In this document: positions 27,713 through 33,720 of the stretch, piece by piece
How positions within the stretch are numbered: the first letter of the stretch is position 1
Layout of the letters: each line of letters begins with the position of its first letter
Assembly (NCBI GenBank): GCA_029882395.1
Contig: JAOUKT010000038.1
Span: 1 to 33,720, forward strand
DNA: 33,720 bases
Origin: Gammaproteobacteria bacterium
GTDB lineage: Bacteria; Pseudomonadota; Gammaproteobacteria; SZUA-229
Direction: 5' to 3'
Notes under the pieces: generated by a model
What the model was told of the DNA's origin: nothing
The model's input: the letters and a program-made list of their open reading frames with translations, nothing else
The model's database searches: none
Position numbers and translations under genes: made by a program

Positions 27713-28030
27713 CTATACGTCGACGACTTCGTTGTTAGATTTGAAATAACGGACTTTTTTGCCGTCATCTAACGTTTTAATTCCCACTCGATCACCCTTG
27801 CTAGTTGCAGGATTAAACAACATAACATTTGAACGATGAAGAGGCATTTCTTTACTTACGATACCGCCTTGCTCACCTTTCATAGGGTTTGGCTTGGCGT
27901 GTTTCTTTACAAGATTGACACCTTCAACCAAAATTTTATCATTTTCGAGTAGCTGCAGAACGTTACCGCGACGACCTTTATCTTTACCTGCCGTAACGAT
28001 AATTTCGTCACCCTTTTTTATCTTATGCAT
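27713..28030 (-). CDS. rplX: 50S ribosomal protein L24
   Basis: L24 initiates large-subunit assembly. The protein has [22 protein letters not shown], the KOW motif, and [12 protein letters not shown]. The open frame runs to 28066, overlapping rplN; I take the ATG at 28030, which gives 105 residues and lies 16 bases beyond the rplN stop. Confidence 0.96.
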   Translation of the reverse strand: MHKIKKGDEIIVTAGKDKGRRGNVLQLLENDKILVEGVNLVKKHAKPNPMKGEQGGIVSKEMPLHRSNVMLFNPATSKGDRVGIKTLDDGKKVRYFKSNNEVVDV

Positions 28031-28046
28031 CTCTATTAACCTCGCC

Positions 28047-28415
28047 TTACAACACTTCTGGTGCAAGAGAAATAATTTTCATGAATTTTTCGTTACGTAA
28101 TTCACGAGTAACAGGTCCAAAGATACGAGTACCAATTGGCTGTAAATTATTGTTTAACAGTACGGCCGCATTTGAATCAAAACGAATCACAGAACCGTCT
28201 GGACGACGTATGCCTTTTGCAGTACGAACAACTACCGCATTATAGACTTCGCCTTTCTTTACTTTACCGCGTGGTATTGCATCTTTGATGCTTACCTTGA
28301 TGACATCACCAACCGCTGCATAGCGACGATGAGAACCACCCAGTACCTTTATACATTGAACACGACGGGCACCACTGTTGTCTGCCGCGTTTAAAACTGT
28401 CTGCATCTGAATCAT
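28047..28415 (-). CDS. rplN: 50S ribosomal protein L14
   Basis: L14 forms an intersubunit bridge. The 122 residues contain [23 protein letters not shown] and end [20 protein letters not shown], nearly textbook. The start at 28415 (MIQMQTVL) matches the family's MIQ- opening. It is the first gene of the spc cluster; a small terminator-like hairpin lies between it and rpsQ. Confidence 0.98.
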   Translation of the reverse strand: MIQMQTVLNAADNSGARRVQCIKVLGGSHRRYAAVGDVIKVSIKDAIPRGKVKKGEVYNAVVVRTAKGIRRPDGSVIRFDSNAAVLLNNNLQPIGTRIFGPVTRELRNEKFMKIISLAPEVL

Positions 28416-28440
28416 GGCTAGTTATTTCCGACTCGCAAAT

Positions 28441-28468
28441 TCTTATAAAAAGCCATTAAATCTGGCTT
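28441..28468 (-). terminator. Weak terminator-like hairpin at the S10/spc boundary
   Basis: Reading the minus strand, AAGCCA (28463-28468) pairs with TGGCTT (28450-28455) around a 7-base loop that contains the rpsQ stop codon. Three further T residues continue from the stem, making a run of five. The 6-bp stem is short, so readthrough is likely. Its place coincides with the classical S10/spc operon boundary. Confidence 0.45.
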
Positions 28469-28725
28469 GCTTTCTCAACAACCTTAACCAGGCGCCAAGA
28501 TTTCATTTTAGAAATCGGGCGACATTGCTCGATTGTTACAACATCATTTACATTACATTCGTTGGCTTCATCATGAACATGAAACTTAGAAGAACGCTTG
28601 ATAATTTTACCGTAAAGAGGATGACGAACACGACGTTCAACAGTTACTGTAACGGTTTTATCCATCTTGTCACTAGTGACACGACCTGTCAGTGAATGCT
28701 GGACTTCTGTCTGAGTATCACTCAT
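28456..28725 (-). CDS. rpsQ: 30S ribosomal protein S17
   Basis: S17 is an early 16S rRNA binder. The 89 residues contain [29 protein letters not shown] and the GDVV-equivalent [21 protein letters not shown]. Its ATG overlaps the rpmC stop by one base (TAATG), and it is the last gene of the S10 cluster. Confidence 0.98.
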   Translation of the reverse strand: MSDTQTEVQHSLTGRVTSDKMDKTVTVTVERRVRHPLYGKIIKRSSKFHVHDEANECNVNDVVTIEQCRPISKMKSWRLVKVVEKASQI

Positions 28726-28934
28726 TATTTATCACCCGCTAATGTCTTTTCATTTACAATTGTTTTAACTCGTGCAATGTTTTTACGCACGTTATTAAAC
28801 AAATGATTTTTAGAAGCCTGACCAATGCCGTTTTGCATGCGCAGATTAAACTGCTCGCGACGCAATTCAAGCAACTCTAGTTGCAAGTCAGCAACAGACT
28901 TTTCACGATATTCTTTTGCAGTAACAATAGCCAT
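28725..28934 (-). CDS. rpmC: 50S ribosomal protein L29
   Basis: L29 sits at the tunnel exit beside L23. The 69 residues contain [19 protein letters not shown], typical of the family (63 in E. coli). It overlaps rplP by one base upstream and rpsQ by one base downstream (TAATG at both). Confidence 0.97.
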   Translation of the reverse strand: MAIVTAKEYREKSVADLQLELLELRREQFNLRMQNGIGQASKNHLFNNVRKNIARVKTIVNEKTLAGDK

Positions 28935-29347
28935 TACATCACCTGACGATTAACGAAAACAGTTTTAATAGGCAGCTTCGCAGCAGCCAGTTTAAACGCT
29001 TCACGAGCTAACTCTTCTGAAACACCTTCCATTTCATAGAGAACACTACCTGGTTGCACCTGTGCTACCCAGTAATCAACATTGCCTTTACCTTTACCCA
29101 TACGAACTTCTAAAGGCTTGGTTGTGATCGGCTTATCTGGAAAGATACGAATCCAAATTTTACCACCACGTTTTATGTGACGCGTCATTGCACGACGAGC
29201 AGCTTCGATTTGACGGGCTGTAATACGACCTCGGTCAACAGCTTTCAAACCAAACTCACCGAAACTAACTTTATTACCACTCTGTGCAAGACCACGGTTG
29301 CGACCTTTATGCACTTTTCTGAATTTTGTACGCTTTGGCTGTAACAT
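28934..29347 (-). CDS. rplP: 50S ribosomal protein L16
   Basis: L16 lines the A-site cleft of the large subunit. The 137 residues start [19 protein letters not shown] and contain [19 protein letters not shown] and [13 protein letters not shown]. It lies 11 bases after rpsC. Confidence 0.99.
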   Translation of the reverse strand: MLQPKRTKFRKVHKGRNRGLAQSGNKVSFGEFGLKAVDRGRITARQIEAARRAMTRHIKRGGKIWIRIFPDKPITTKPLEVRMGKGKGNVDYWVAQVQPGSVLYEMEGVSEELAREAFKLAAAKLPIKTVFVNRQVM

Positions 29348-29358
29348 CTATCTATTTC

Positions 29359-30045
29359 CTAGCCTGCAGTCTTTTTGTTCTTATCACCAGAATCTTTCTT
29401 AGCATAAAAGTCATGAACTTCACCTTTGAAGATCCAGACTTTAATACCAATAACACCGTAAGTAGTGTTAGCTCTAGCGACACCATAATCAATATCAGCT
29501 CGTAATGTATGCAATGGCACACGACCTTCCCTGTACCATTCTGCACGTGCAATTTCAGCACCGTTCAAACGACCAGCAATATTGATTTTAATACCCTGAG
29601 CACCCATGCGCATGGTATTACTTACTGAGCGTTTCATAGCACGACGGAACATAACACGGCGTTCCAATTGCTGAGCCACACCTTCCGCTACTAATTGAGC
29701 ATCCAATTCTGGCTTACGAATTTCTTCGATGTTGATTTTCACATTATTAACATGAATATCCATACGCTTAGCGACATCATGTCTCAGCTTCTCTATATCT
29801 TCGCCTTTTTTTCCAATAACAACACCAGGACGGGCAGTGTGAATTGTAATCACAGCCGAACGCGCCGGACGCTCTATTTGAATGCGACTGACAGAAGCAT
29901 GCGCCAGTTTATTTTTCAGATAATCACGAACTGAAAGATCGGTATTCAGGAGGTTTGCAAAATCCTTTGTCTCTGCATACCACTTTGAACTCCAGTCAGT
30001 TGCGATACCTAAACGAATTCCAATTGGATGAACTTTTTGACCCAT
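29359..30045 (-). CDS. rpsC: 30S ribosomal protein S3
   Basis: S3 forms part of the mRNA entry channel. The 228 residues start [14 protein letters not shown], and the KH domain stretch [17 protein letters not shown] is visible. The frame is open nine codons upstream (30072), which would overlap rplV; the ATG at 30045 matches the invariant family N-terminus and lies 13 bases past the rplV stop. E. coli S3 has 233 residues, so the tail is slightly short. Confidence 0.98.
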   Translation of the reverse strand: MGQKVHPIGIRLGIATDWSSKWYAETKDFANLLNTDLSVRDYLKNKLAHASVSRIQIERPARSAVITIHTARPGVVIGKKGEDIEKLRHDVAKRMDIHVNNVKINIEEIRKPELDAQLVAEGVAQQLERRVMFRRAMKRSVSNTMRMGAQGIKINIAGRLNGAEIARAEWYREGRVPLHTLRADIDYGVARANTTYGVIGIKVWIFKGEVHDFYAKKDSGDKNKKTAG

Positions 30046-30058
30046 TACATTATCTCTC

Positions 30059-30391
30059 TTAGCTATCCGCAACCATAACTGTAATATGACTTGTGCGTTT
30101 CAATATACGATACGCACGACCCTTAGCACGAGGTTGAATACGCTTCATTGTTGGACCCTCATCAACAAATACTGTTGATACTTTAAGATCATCAATATCA
30201 GCACCTTCGTTGTGCTCGGCATTTGCAATTGCAGATTCCAGTATTTTCTTAACCATCTTTGCAGCTTTTTTAGTGCTGAAAGTTAATTCCTGTAACGCCT
30301 GGTCTACAGGTAGGCCTCGAATCTGATCCGCAACCAGCCTGCATTTTTGTGCAGAAATTCGAGCATATCTCAATTTAGAAGAAACTTGCAT
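30059..30391 (-). CDS. rplV: 50S ribosomal protein L22
   Basis: L22 reaches into the peptide exit tunnel. The C-terminal half AHNE-type stretch reads [20 protein letters not shown] and [15 protein letters not shown]. The frame could begin at a TTG at 30397, but the ATG at 30391 has AGGTAGGG 6 bases upstream and gives 110 residues, the E. coli length. Confidence 0.97.
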   Translation of the reverse strand: MQVSSKLRYARISAQKCRLVADQIRGLPVDQALQELTFSTKKAAKMVKKILESAIANAEHNEGADIDDLKVSTVFVDEGPTMKRIQPRAKGRAYRILKRTSHITVMVADS

Positions 30392-30399
30392 GATCAACC

Positions 30400-30672
30400 C
30401 TACCTAGATTTCTTGTCAGCGATGTGACCTTTGAATGTACGCGTCAACGCAAACTCACCTAACTTATGGCCAACCATGTTCTCGTTAACTAACACAGGGA
30501 TATGCTGACGACCATTATGTACAGCGATTGTTAAACCAACCATATCCGGAAAGATAACTGAACGGCGAGACCAAGTTTTAATTGGACGACGGTCATTTGC
30601 TTCTTTTGCAGTCTCTACCTTCTTAAGCAGATGCTGGTCAATAAACGGGCCTTTTTTAAGTGAGCGTGGCAC
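30400..30672 (-). CDS. rpsS: 30S ribosomal protein S19
   Basis: S19 pairs with S13 in the 30S head. The 90 residues start [20 protein letters not shown] and include [22 protein letters not shown]. The start codon is GTG at 30672, 13 bases after the rplB stop, with TGAGGTAG upstream. Confidence 0.98.
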   Translation of the reverse strand: MPRSLKKGPFIDQHLLKKVETAKEANDRRPIKTWSRRSVIFPDMVGLTIAVHNGRQHIPVLVNENMVGHKLGEFALTRTFKGHIADKKSR

Positions 30673-30685
30673 AGTACTACCTCAA

Positions 30686-31513
30686 TTATTTACGATTACG
30701 ACGACGAACAATCATTTTGTCCGTACGTTTATTACTACGAGTTTTGTAGCCCTTAGTTGGCACACCCCAAGGTGAAACAGGATGACGACCACCAGAGGTA
30801 CGACCTTCACCACCACCGTGCGGGTGATCAACCGGGTTCATAGCAACACCACGAACCGTAGGACGAACACCGCGCCAGCGCGTAGCACCAGCCTTACCAA
30901 GTGACGAAAGGCTATGCTCTGAATTACCAACTTCGCCGATCGTAGCTTTACAATCGACATGGATTTTACGCATTTCGCCAGAACGAAGCCTCAATGAAGC
31001 ATAAATGCCTTCACGAGCAACCAACTGTACAACAGCACCGGCACTGCGCGCGATCTGCGCACCTTTACCTGGCTTCATCTCTATACAGTGTATCTGTGAA
31101 CCAACCGGGATATTTCTGATCGGCAACGTATTACCAACCTTAATCGGCGCACCAGCACCAGAAGAAACAACTGCCCCGGCTTCTAAACCTTTTGGCGCGA
31201 TAATATAACGACGTTCACCATCTTTATATACCAACAAAGCGATATTGGCAGTACGGTTTGGATCGTACTCTATACGCTCAACTTTCGCTTCTATACCATC
31301 TTTATCACGCTTGAAATCAACAACACGATATCGCTGTTTATGACCACCACCAACGTGACGTACTGTAATGCGACCGTTATTATTACGACCACCACTCTTC
31401 GATTTTTTCTCAACAAGCGCCTTATGCGGCTCGCCTTTGTAAAGGTCTTTATTAACAACCTTTACAACAAAGCGACGACCAGGTGAAGTTGGTTTAGTTT
31501 TTACGATAGCCAT
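30686..31513 (-). CDS. rplB: 50S ribosomal protein L2
   Basis: L2 is a primary 23S rRNA binder needed for subunit association and peptidyl transfer. The 275 residues show the KOW-type core and the C-terminal [14 protein letters not shown] signature, followed by the basic tail [10 protein letters not shown]. The family length is 272-276. It lies 18 bases after rplW. Confidence 0.99.
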   Translation of the reverse strand: MAIVKTKPTSPGRRFVVKVVNKDLYKGEPHKALVEKKSKSGGRNNNGRITVRHVGGGHKQRYRVVDFKRDKDGIEAKVERIEYDPNRTANIALLVYKDGERRYIIAPKGLEAGAVVSSGAGAPIKVGNTLPIRNIPVGSQIHCIEMKPGKGAQIARSAGAVVQLVAREGIYASLRLRSGEMRKIHVDCKATIGEVGNSEHSLSSLGKAGATRWRGVRPTVRGVAMNPVDHPHGGGEGRTSGGRHPVSPWGVPTKGYKTRSNKRTDKMIVRRRNRK

Positions 31514-31531
31514 CGTTTATTAACCCTTAAC

Positions 31532-31828
31532 TCAGTTAGCGCCAGCAAGTTCGATATCCTGACCCGCTTCTAAAGCAATATATGCTTTACGCCAGTCAGA
31601 ACGCTTGCCTAAACGCTGGCCAAAGCGCTTGCTTTTGCCTTTTACATTAACAACCTGCACTTTTGAAACCTTCACATTAAACAGCTTTTCGACAGCCTGC
31701 TTGATTTCAGTTTTAGTAGCGTCTGTTGCAACCTTAAATACATGCTGATTTACTGCATCAGCTGCCGCTGTAGTCTTTTCAGAAATATGAGGCGCTAGCA
31801 GTACTTGCAATAAGCGTTCTTCATTCAT
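31532..31828 (-). CDS. rplW: 50S ribosomal protein L23
   Basis: L23 docks trigger factor and SRP at the tunnel exit. The 98 residues start [20 protein letters not shown] and include [29 protein letters not shown] at 31837 in frame is possible, but the ATG at 31828 overlaps the rplD stop by 4 bases and has GAGGAG 8 bases upstream, so it is preferred. Confidence 0.97.
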   Translation of the reverse strand: MNEERLLQVLLAPHISEKTTAAADAVNQHVFKVATDATKTEIKQAVEKLFNVKVSKVQVVNVKGKSKRFGQRLGKRSDWRKAYIALEAGQDIELAGAN

Positions 31829-32430
31829 GCCAACCACTCCTCAATTACTCTGATAGAACCAACAGTAAAAATAACTCTATCAAAACCAACCAGTGCAACC
31901 GGATTCAAACCAGATACATCTGTTACTTCTACATTGATCAGATTTCTTGCTGCAAGATACAATGACTCATCACCTGTTTCGGTAACAATCAATGAACTAC
32001 CTTCACCAAACTCTTTCATCTTAGCAACCATGGCTTTTGTTTTTGGCTCTGCGATTGCAAAATCCTCAACAATAACCATACGCTCCTGACGAACAAGCTC
32101 TGACAAAATAGAGCGTATCGCCGCACGATACATCTTTTTGTTCAGCTTAACCGAATAGTCACGTGGTTGAGCGGCAAATGTGACACCACCCGAACGCCAA
32201 AGCGGACTACGACTAGTACCCGCTCGCGCACGACCAGTACCTTTCTGCGCCCAGGGCTTTGCCCCGCCGCCACGTACTGCCGAACGATTTTTTTGCGCTT
32301 TAGTACCCTGACGAGCACCCGACATAAATGCCGTAACCGCCTGATGAACTAAACCTTCTTTAAAATCACAGCCAAAAATCGCATCATTTACCGACACATT
32401 ATTTGAACCGTTTAAAATTTGCAGATCCAT
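31825..32430 (-). CDS. rplD: 50S ribosomal protein L4
   Basis: L4 is a tunnel-lining protein and, in E. coli, the feedback regulator of the S10 operon. The 201 residues (same as E. coli) contain [17 protein letters not shown] and [26 protein letters not shown] lies before the ATG at 32430. If L4 autoregulation exists here, its target is not the usual leader before rpsJ, because tuf ends 8 bases upstream of that gene. Confidence 0.98.
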   Translation of the reverse strand: MDLQILNGSNNVSVNDAIFGCDFKEGLVHQAVTAFMSGARQGTKAQKNRSAVRGGGAKPWAQKGTGRARAGTSRSPLWRSGGVTFAAQPRDYSVKLNKKMYRAAIRSILSELVRQERMVIVEDFAIAEPKTKAMVAKMKEFGEGSSLIVTETGDESLYLAARNLINVEVTDVSGLNPVALVGFDRVIFTVGSIRVIEEWLA

Positions 32431-32451
32431 TTTTAGGAGCCTCGAAATTCG

Positions 32452-33090
32452 TTATGCTTTGGCAGCAGGTTTAATGATCACGTCGCCGCCTTTTGAGCCC
32501 GGCACTGCGCCTTTAATCAGCAGCAAACCGCGATCCGTATCGACACGAATAACTTCCAGGTTTTGAGCAGTGCGCTGTCTTGCACCCATATGACCTGACA
32601 TTTTCTTGCCTTTGAATACACGACCCGGTGTTTGGTTCATACCTATCGAACCGTTTGAACGGTGCGACAGCGAGTTACCATGTGTCGCATCTTGCATAGA
32701 AAAGTTATGGCGCTTAATACCGCCCTGAAAACCCTTACCTATACTTTGACCAGTAACATCAACTATCTGACCATTTTCAAACAGATCAACATTAAACTCA
32801 GAACCAGGCTGCAGCTCAGTCATTGCATCAGCTTCTACACGAAACTCCCACAAACCCGCGCCAGCTTCGACACCCGCCTTACTAAAGTGACCCGCTTTCG
32901 CTTTATTAACACGAGAAGCGCGCTTTGTTCCTGTCGTCACCTGGATAGCACAATAACCATCACTCTCAAGATTCTTTAACTGAGTAACACGGTTAGGTGC
33001 AACTTCAACAACAGTTACAGGGATCGACACACCGTCTTCAGTGAAGATGCGCGTCATTCCAGATTTTTTACCTACTAGACCCAAAGCCAT
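32452..33090 (-). CDS. rplC: 50S ribosomal protein L3
   Basis: L3 starts large-subunit assembly near the peptidyl transferase centre. The 212-residue protein has [17 protein letters not shown] and [20 protein letters not shown], containing the glutamine that is N5-methylated in E. coli. An in-frame GTG at 33099 is possible; the ATG at 33090 (MALGLVGKK) has GGTGGA upstream and fits the family length, so I use it. Confidence 0.97.
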   Translation of the reverse strand: MALGLVGKKSGMTRIFTEDGVSIPVTVVEVAPNRVTQLKNLESDGYCAIQVTTGTKRASRVNKAKAGHFSKAGVEAGAGLWEFRVEADAMTELQPGSEFNVDLFENGQIVDVTGQSIGKGFQGGIKRHNFSMQDATHGNSLSHRSNGSIGMNQTPGRVFKGKKMSGHMGARQRTAQNLEVIRVDTDRGLLLIKGAVPGSKGGDVIIKPAAKA

Positions 33091-33158
33091 TTTTTCCACC
33101 CAGGAAACATATATTGGAAACTAAATTCTTATGCAATTAACTGCAATCACTCAAACCC

Positions 33159-33209
33159 ATTATACAACTGGCCCAGAAGTAATTCCGGGCCAGTGAATCA
33201 CGCATTATA
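33159..33209 (-). promoter_or_regulatory. Hairpin and two -10-like motifs between rpsJ and rplC
   Basis: The 134-base gap before rplC is long for this cluster. On the minus strand it holds TATAAT at 33204-33209, an 8-bp inverted repeat ACTGGCCC/GGGCCAGT with a 12-base loop (33167-33194), and a second TATAAT at 33159-33164. Neither -10 has a strong -35. It may be an internal promoter, a regulatory leader or an attenuator; no T-run follows the hairpin. Confidence 0.4.
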
Positions 33210-33224
33210 ACAGATAAATTTGAA

Positions 33225-33539
33225 TTAGTTGAGCTTTATTTGCACATCTACGCCAGCAGCGAGATCAAGCTTCATTAAAGCATCAACGGTTTTATCCGTA
33301 GGATCAACAATATCCAGCAAACGCTTATGTGTACGGATTTCATATTGATCACGCGCATCTTTATTAACGTGTGGCGATATCAAAACCGTAAAGCGTTCTT
33401 TCTTTGTAGGCAAAGGAATCGGACCCAGTACTCTAGCCCCGGTGCGCTTTGCAGTTTCTACTATTTCTCCAGCCGAACGATCGATTAAACGATAATCATA
33501 AGCTTTGAGACGAATACGTATTGTTTGATTAGCAGCCAT
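33225..33539 (-). CDS. rpsJ: 30S ribosomal protein S10 / NusE
   Basis: S10 serves in the 30S head and, as NusE, in transcription antitermination. The 104 residues contain [28 protein letters not shown] and [35 protein letters not shown]. It begins only 8 bases after the tuf stop, with a weak AAGAAA ribosome-binding site, so it is probably cotranscribed with tuf. Confidence 0.99.
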   Translation of the reverse strand: MAANQTIRIRLKAYDYRLIDRSAGEIVETAKRTGARVLGPIPLPTKKERFTVLISPHVNKDARDQYEIRTHKRLLDIVDPTDKTVDALMKLDLAAGVDVQIKLN

Positions 33540-33547
33540 TTTCTTAA

Positions 33548-33720
33548 TTACTCAATAATTTTACTTACAACGCCCGCACCAACGGTACGGCCACCTTCAC
33601 GAATAGCGAAGCGTAAACCTTCTTCCATCGCGATTGGGGCAATCAGGGTAACTGTCATTTTGACGTTATCACCCGGCATTACCATTTCTGTACCTTCTGG
33701 CAGATCACAAGCACCGGTCA
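33548..33720 (-). CDS. tuf: Elongation factor Tu, C-terminal fragment (cut by window edge)
   Basis: The last 56 or so codons of EF-Tu, the GTPase that brings aminoacyl-tRNA to the ribosome. The C-terminal barrel reads [15 protein letters not shown], then [20 protein letters not shown] and ends SKIIE. Its position just before rpsJ suggests the copy at the end of a str operon (rpsL-rpsG-fusA-tuf), which would lie outside the window. Confidence 0.98.
   Translation of the reverse strand, partial: TGACDLPEGTEMVMPGDNVKMTVTLIAPIAMEEGLRFAIREGGRTVGAGVVSKIIE

Noticed and set aside
1..33720. CRISPR array, insertion sequence, prophage or tRNA gene
   Set aside because: No regularly spaced repeats, no transposase or integrase frames and no tRNA cloverleaf were seen in any gap; genes are densely packed core functions.

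Overview
The window is a stretch of chromosome from a gammaproteobacterium that can respire nitrate, very likely free-living. Three things support this: the ribosomal protein sequences and their gene order, a napFDAGHBC operon in the enteric order, and the ssb / yajR-type transporter / uvrA neighbourhood. Genus cannot be fixed from the sequence alone. No tRNA, rRNA, insertion sequence, prophage or CRISPR array was seen. Almost all of it is core chromosome.

Left part (1-10600, all genes on the minus strand). It begins inside glmS, which lacks only its last dozen or so codons. Going upstream there follow a stand-alone CheY-like receiver, a membrane-bound LtaS-type phosphoglycerol transferase, a purple-acid-phosphatase-like metallophosphoesterase anchored in the membrane, and ssb. 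After a 465-base gap without a convincing gene come a two-gene histidine kinase / single-domain response regulator operon and a YajR-type MFS transporter.

Middle part (10751-19943, plus strand). uvrA comes first, then a terminator, and then the seven-gene periplasmic nitrate reductase operon napF-D-A-G-H-B-C. Up to three FNR/DNR-type boxes precede the operon. NapC, or NapG with NapH, would take electrons from quinol and pass them through NapB to the molybdenum enzyme NapA. NapD and NapF serve NapA assembly.

Right part (20022-33720, minus strand). A 32-base perfect palindrome separates the converging nap and ribosomal operons. Read in the direction of transcription, the genes are tuf (partial), the S10 cluster (rpsJ-rplC-rplD-rplW-rplB-rpsS-rplV-rpsC-rplP-rpmC-rpsQ), the spc cluster (rplN-rplX-rplE-rpsN-rpsH-rplF-rplR-rpsE-rpmD-rplO-secY-rpmJ) and the alpha cluster (rpsM-rpsK-rpsD-rpoA-rplQ). 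Every gene appears intact. Several starts were moved inward on the basis of Shine-Dalgarno sites, neighbours and family length.

I found no clearly new system. The observations most worth a second look are regulatory: the FNR-box cluster, the hairpin and -10 motifs between rpsJ and rplC, a hairpin over the rpsM ribosome-binding site, a small terminator at the S10/spc boundary, and nested hairpins in the ssb-upstream gap. The LtaS-like / PAP-like gene pair and the orphan receivers are also of interest.
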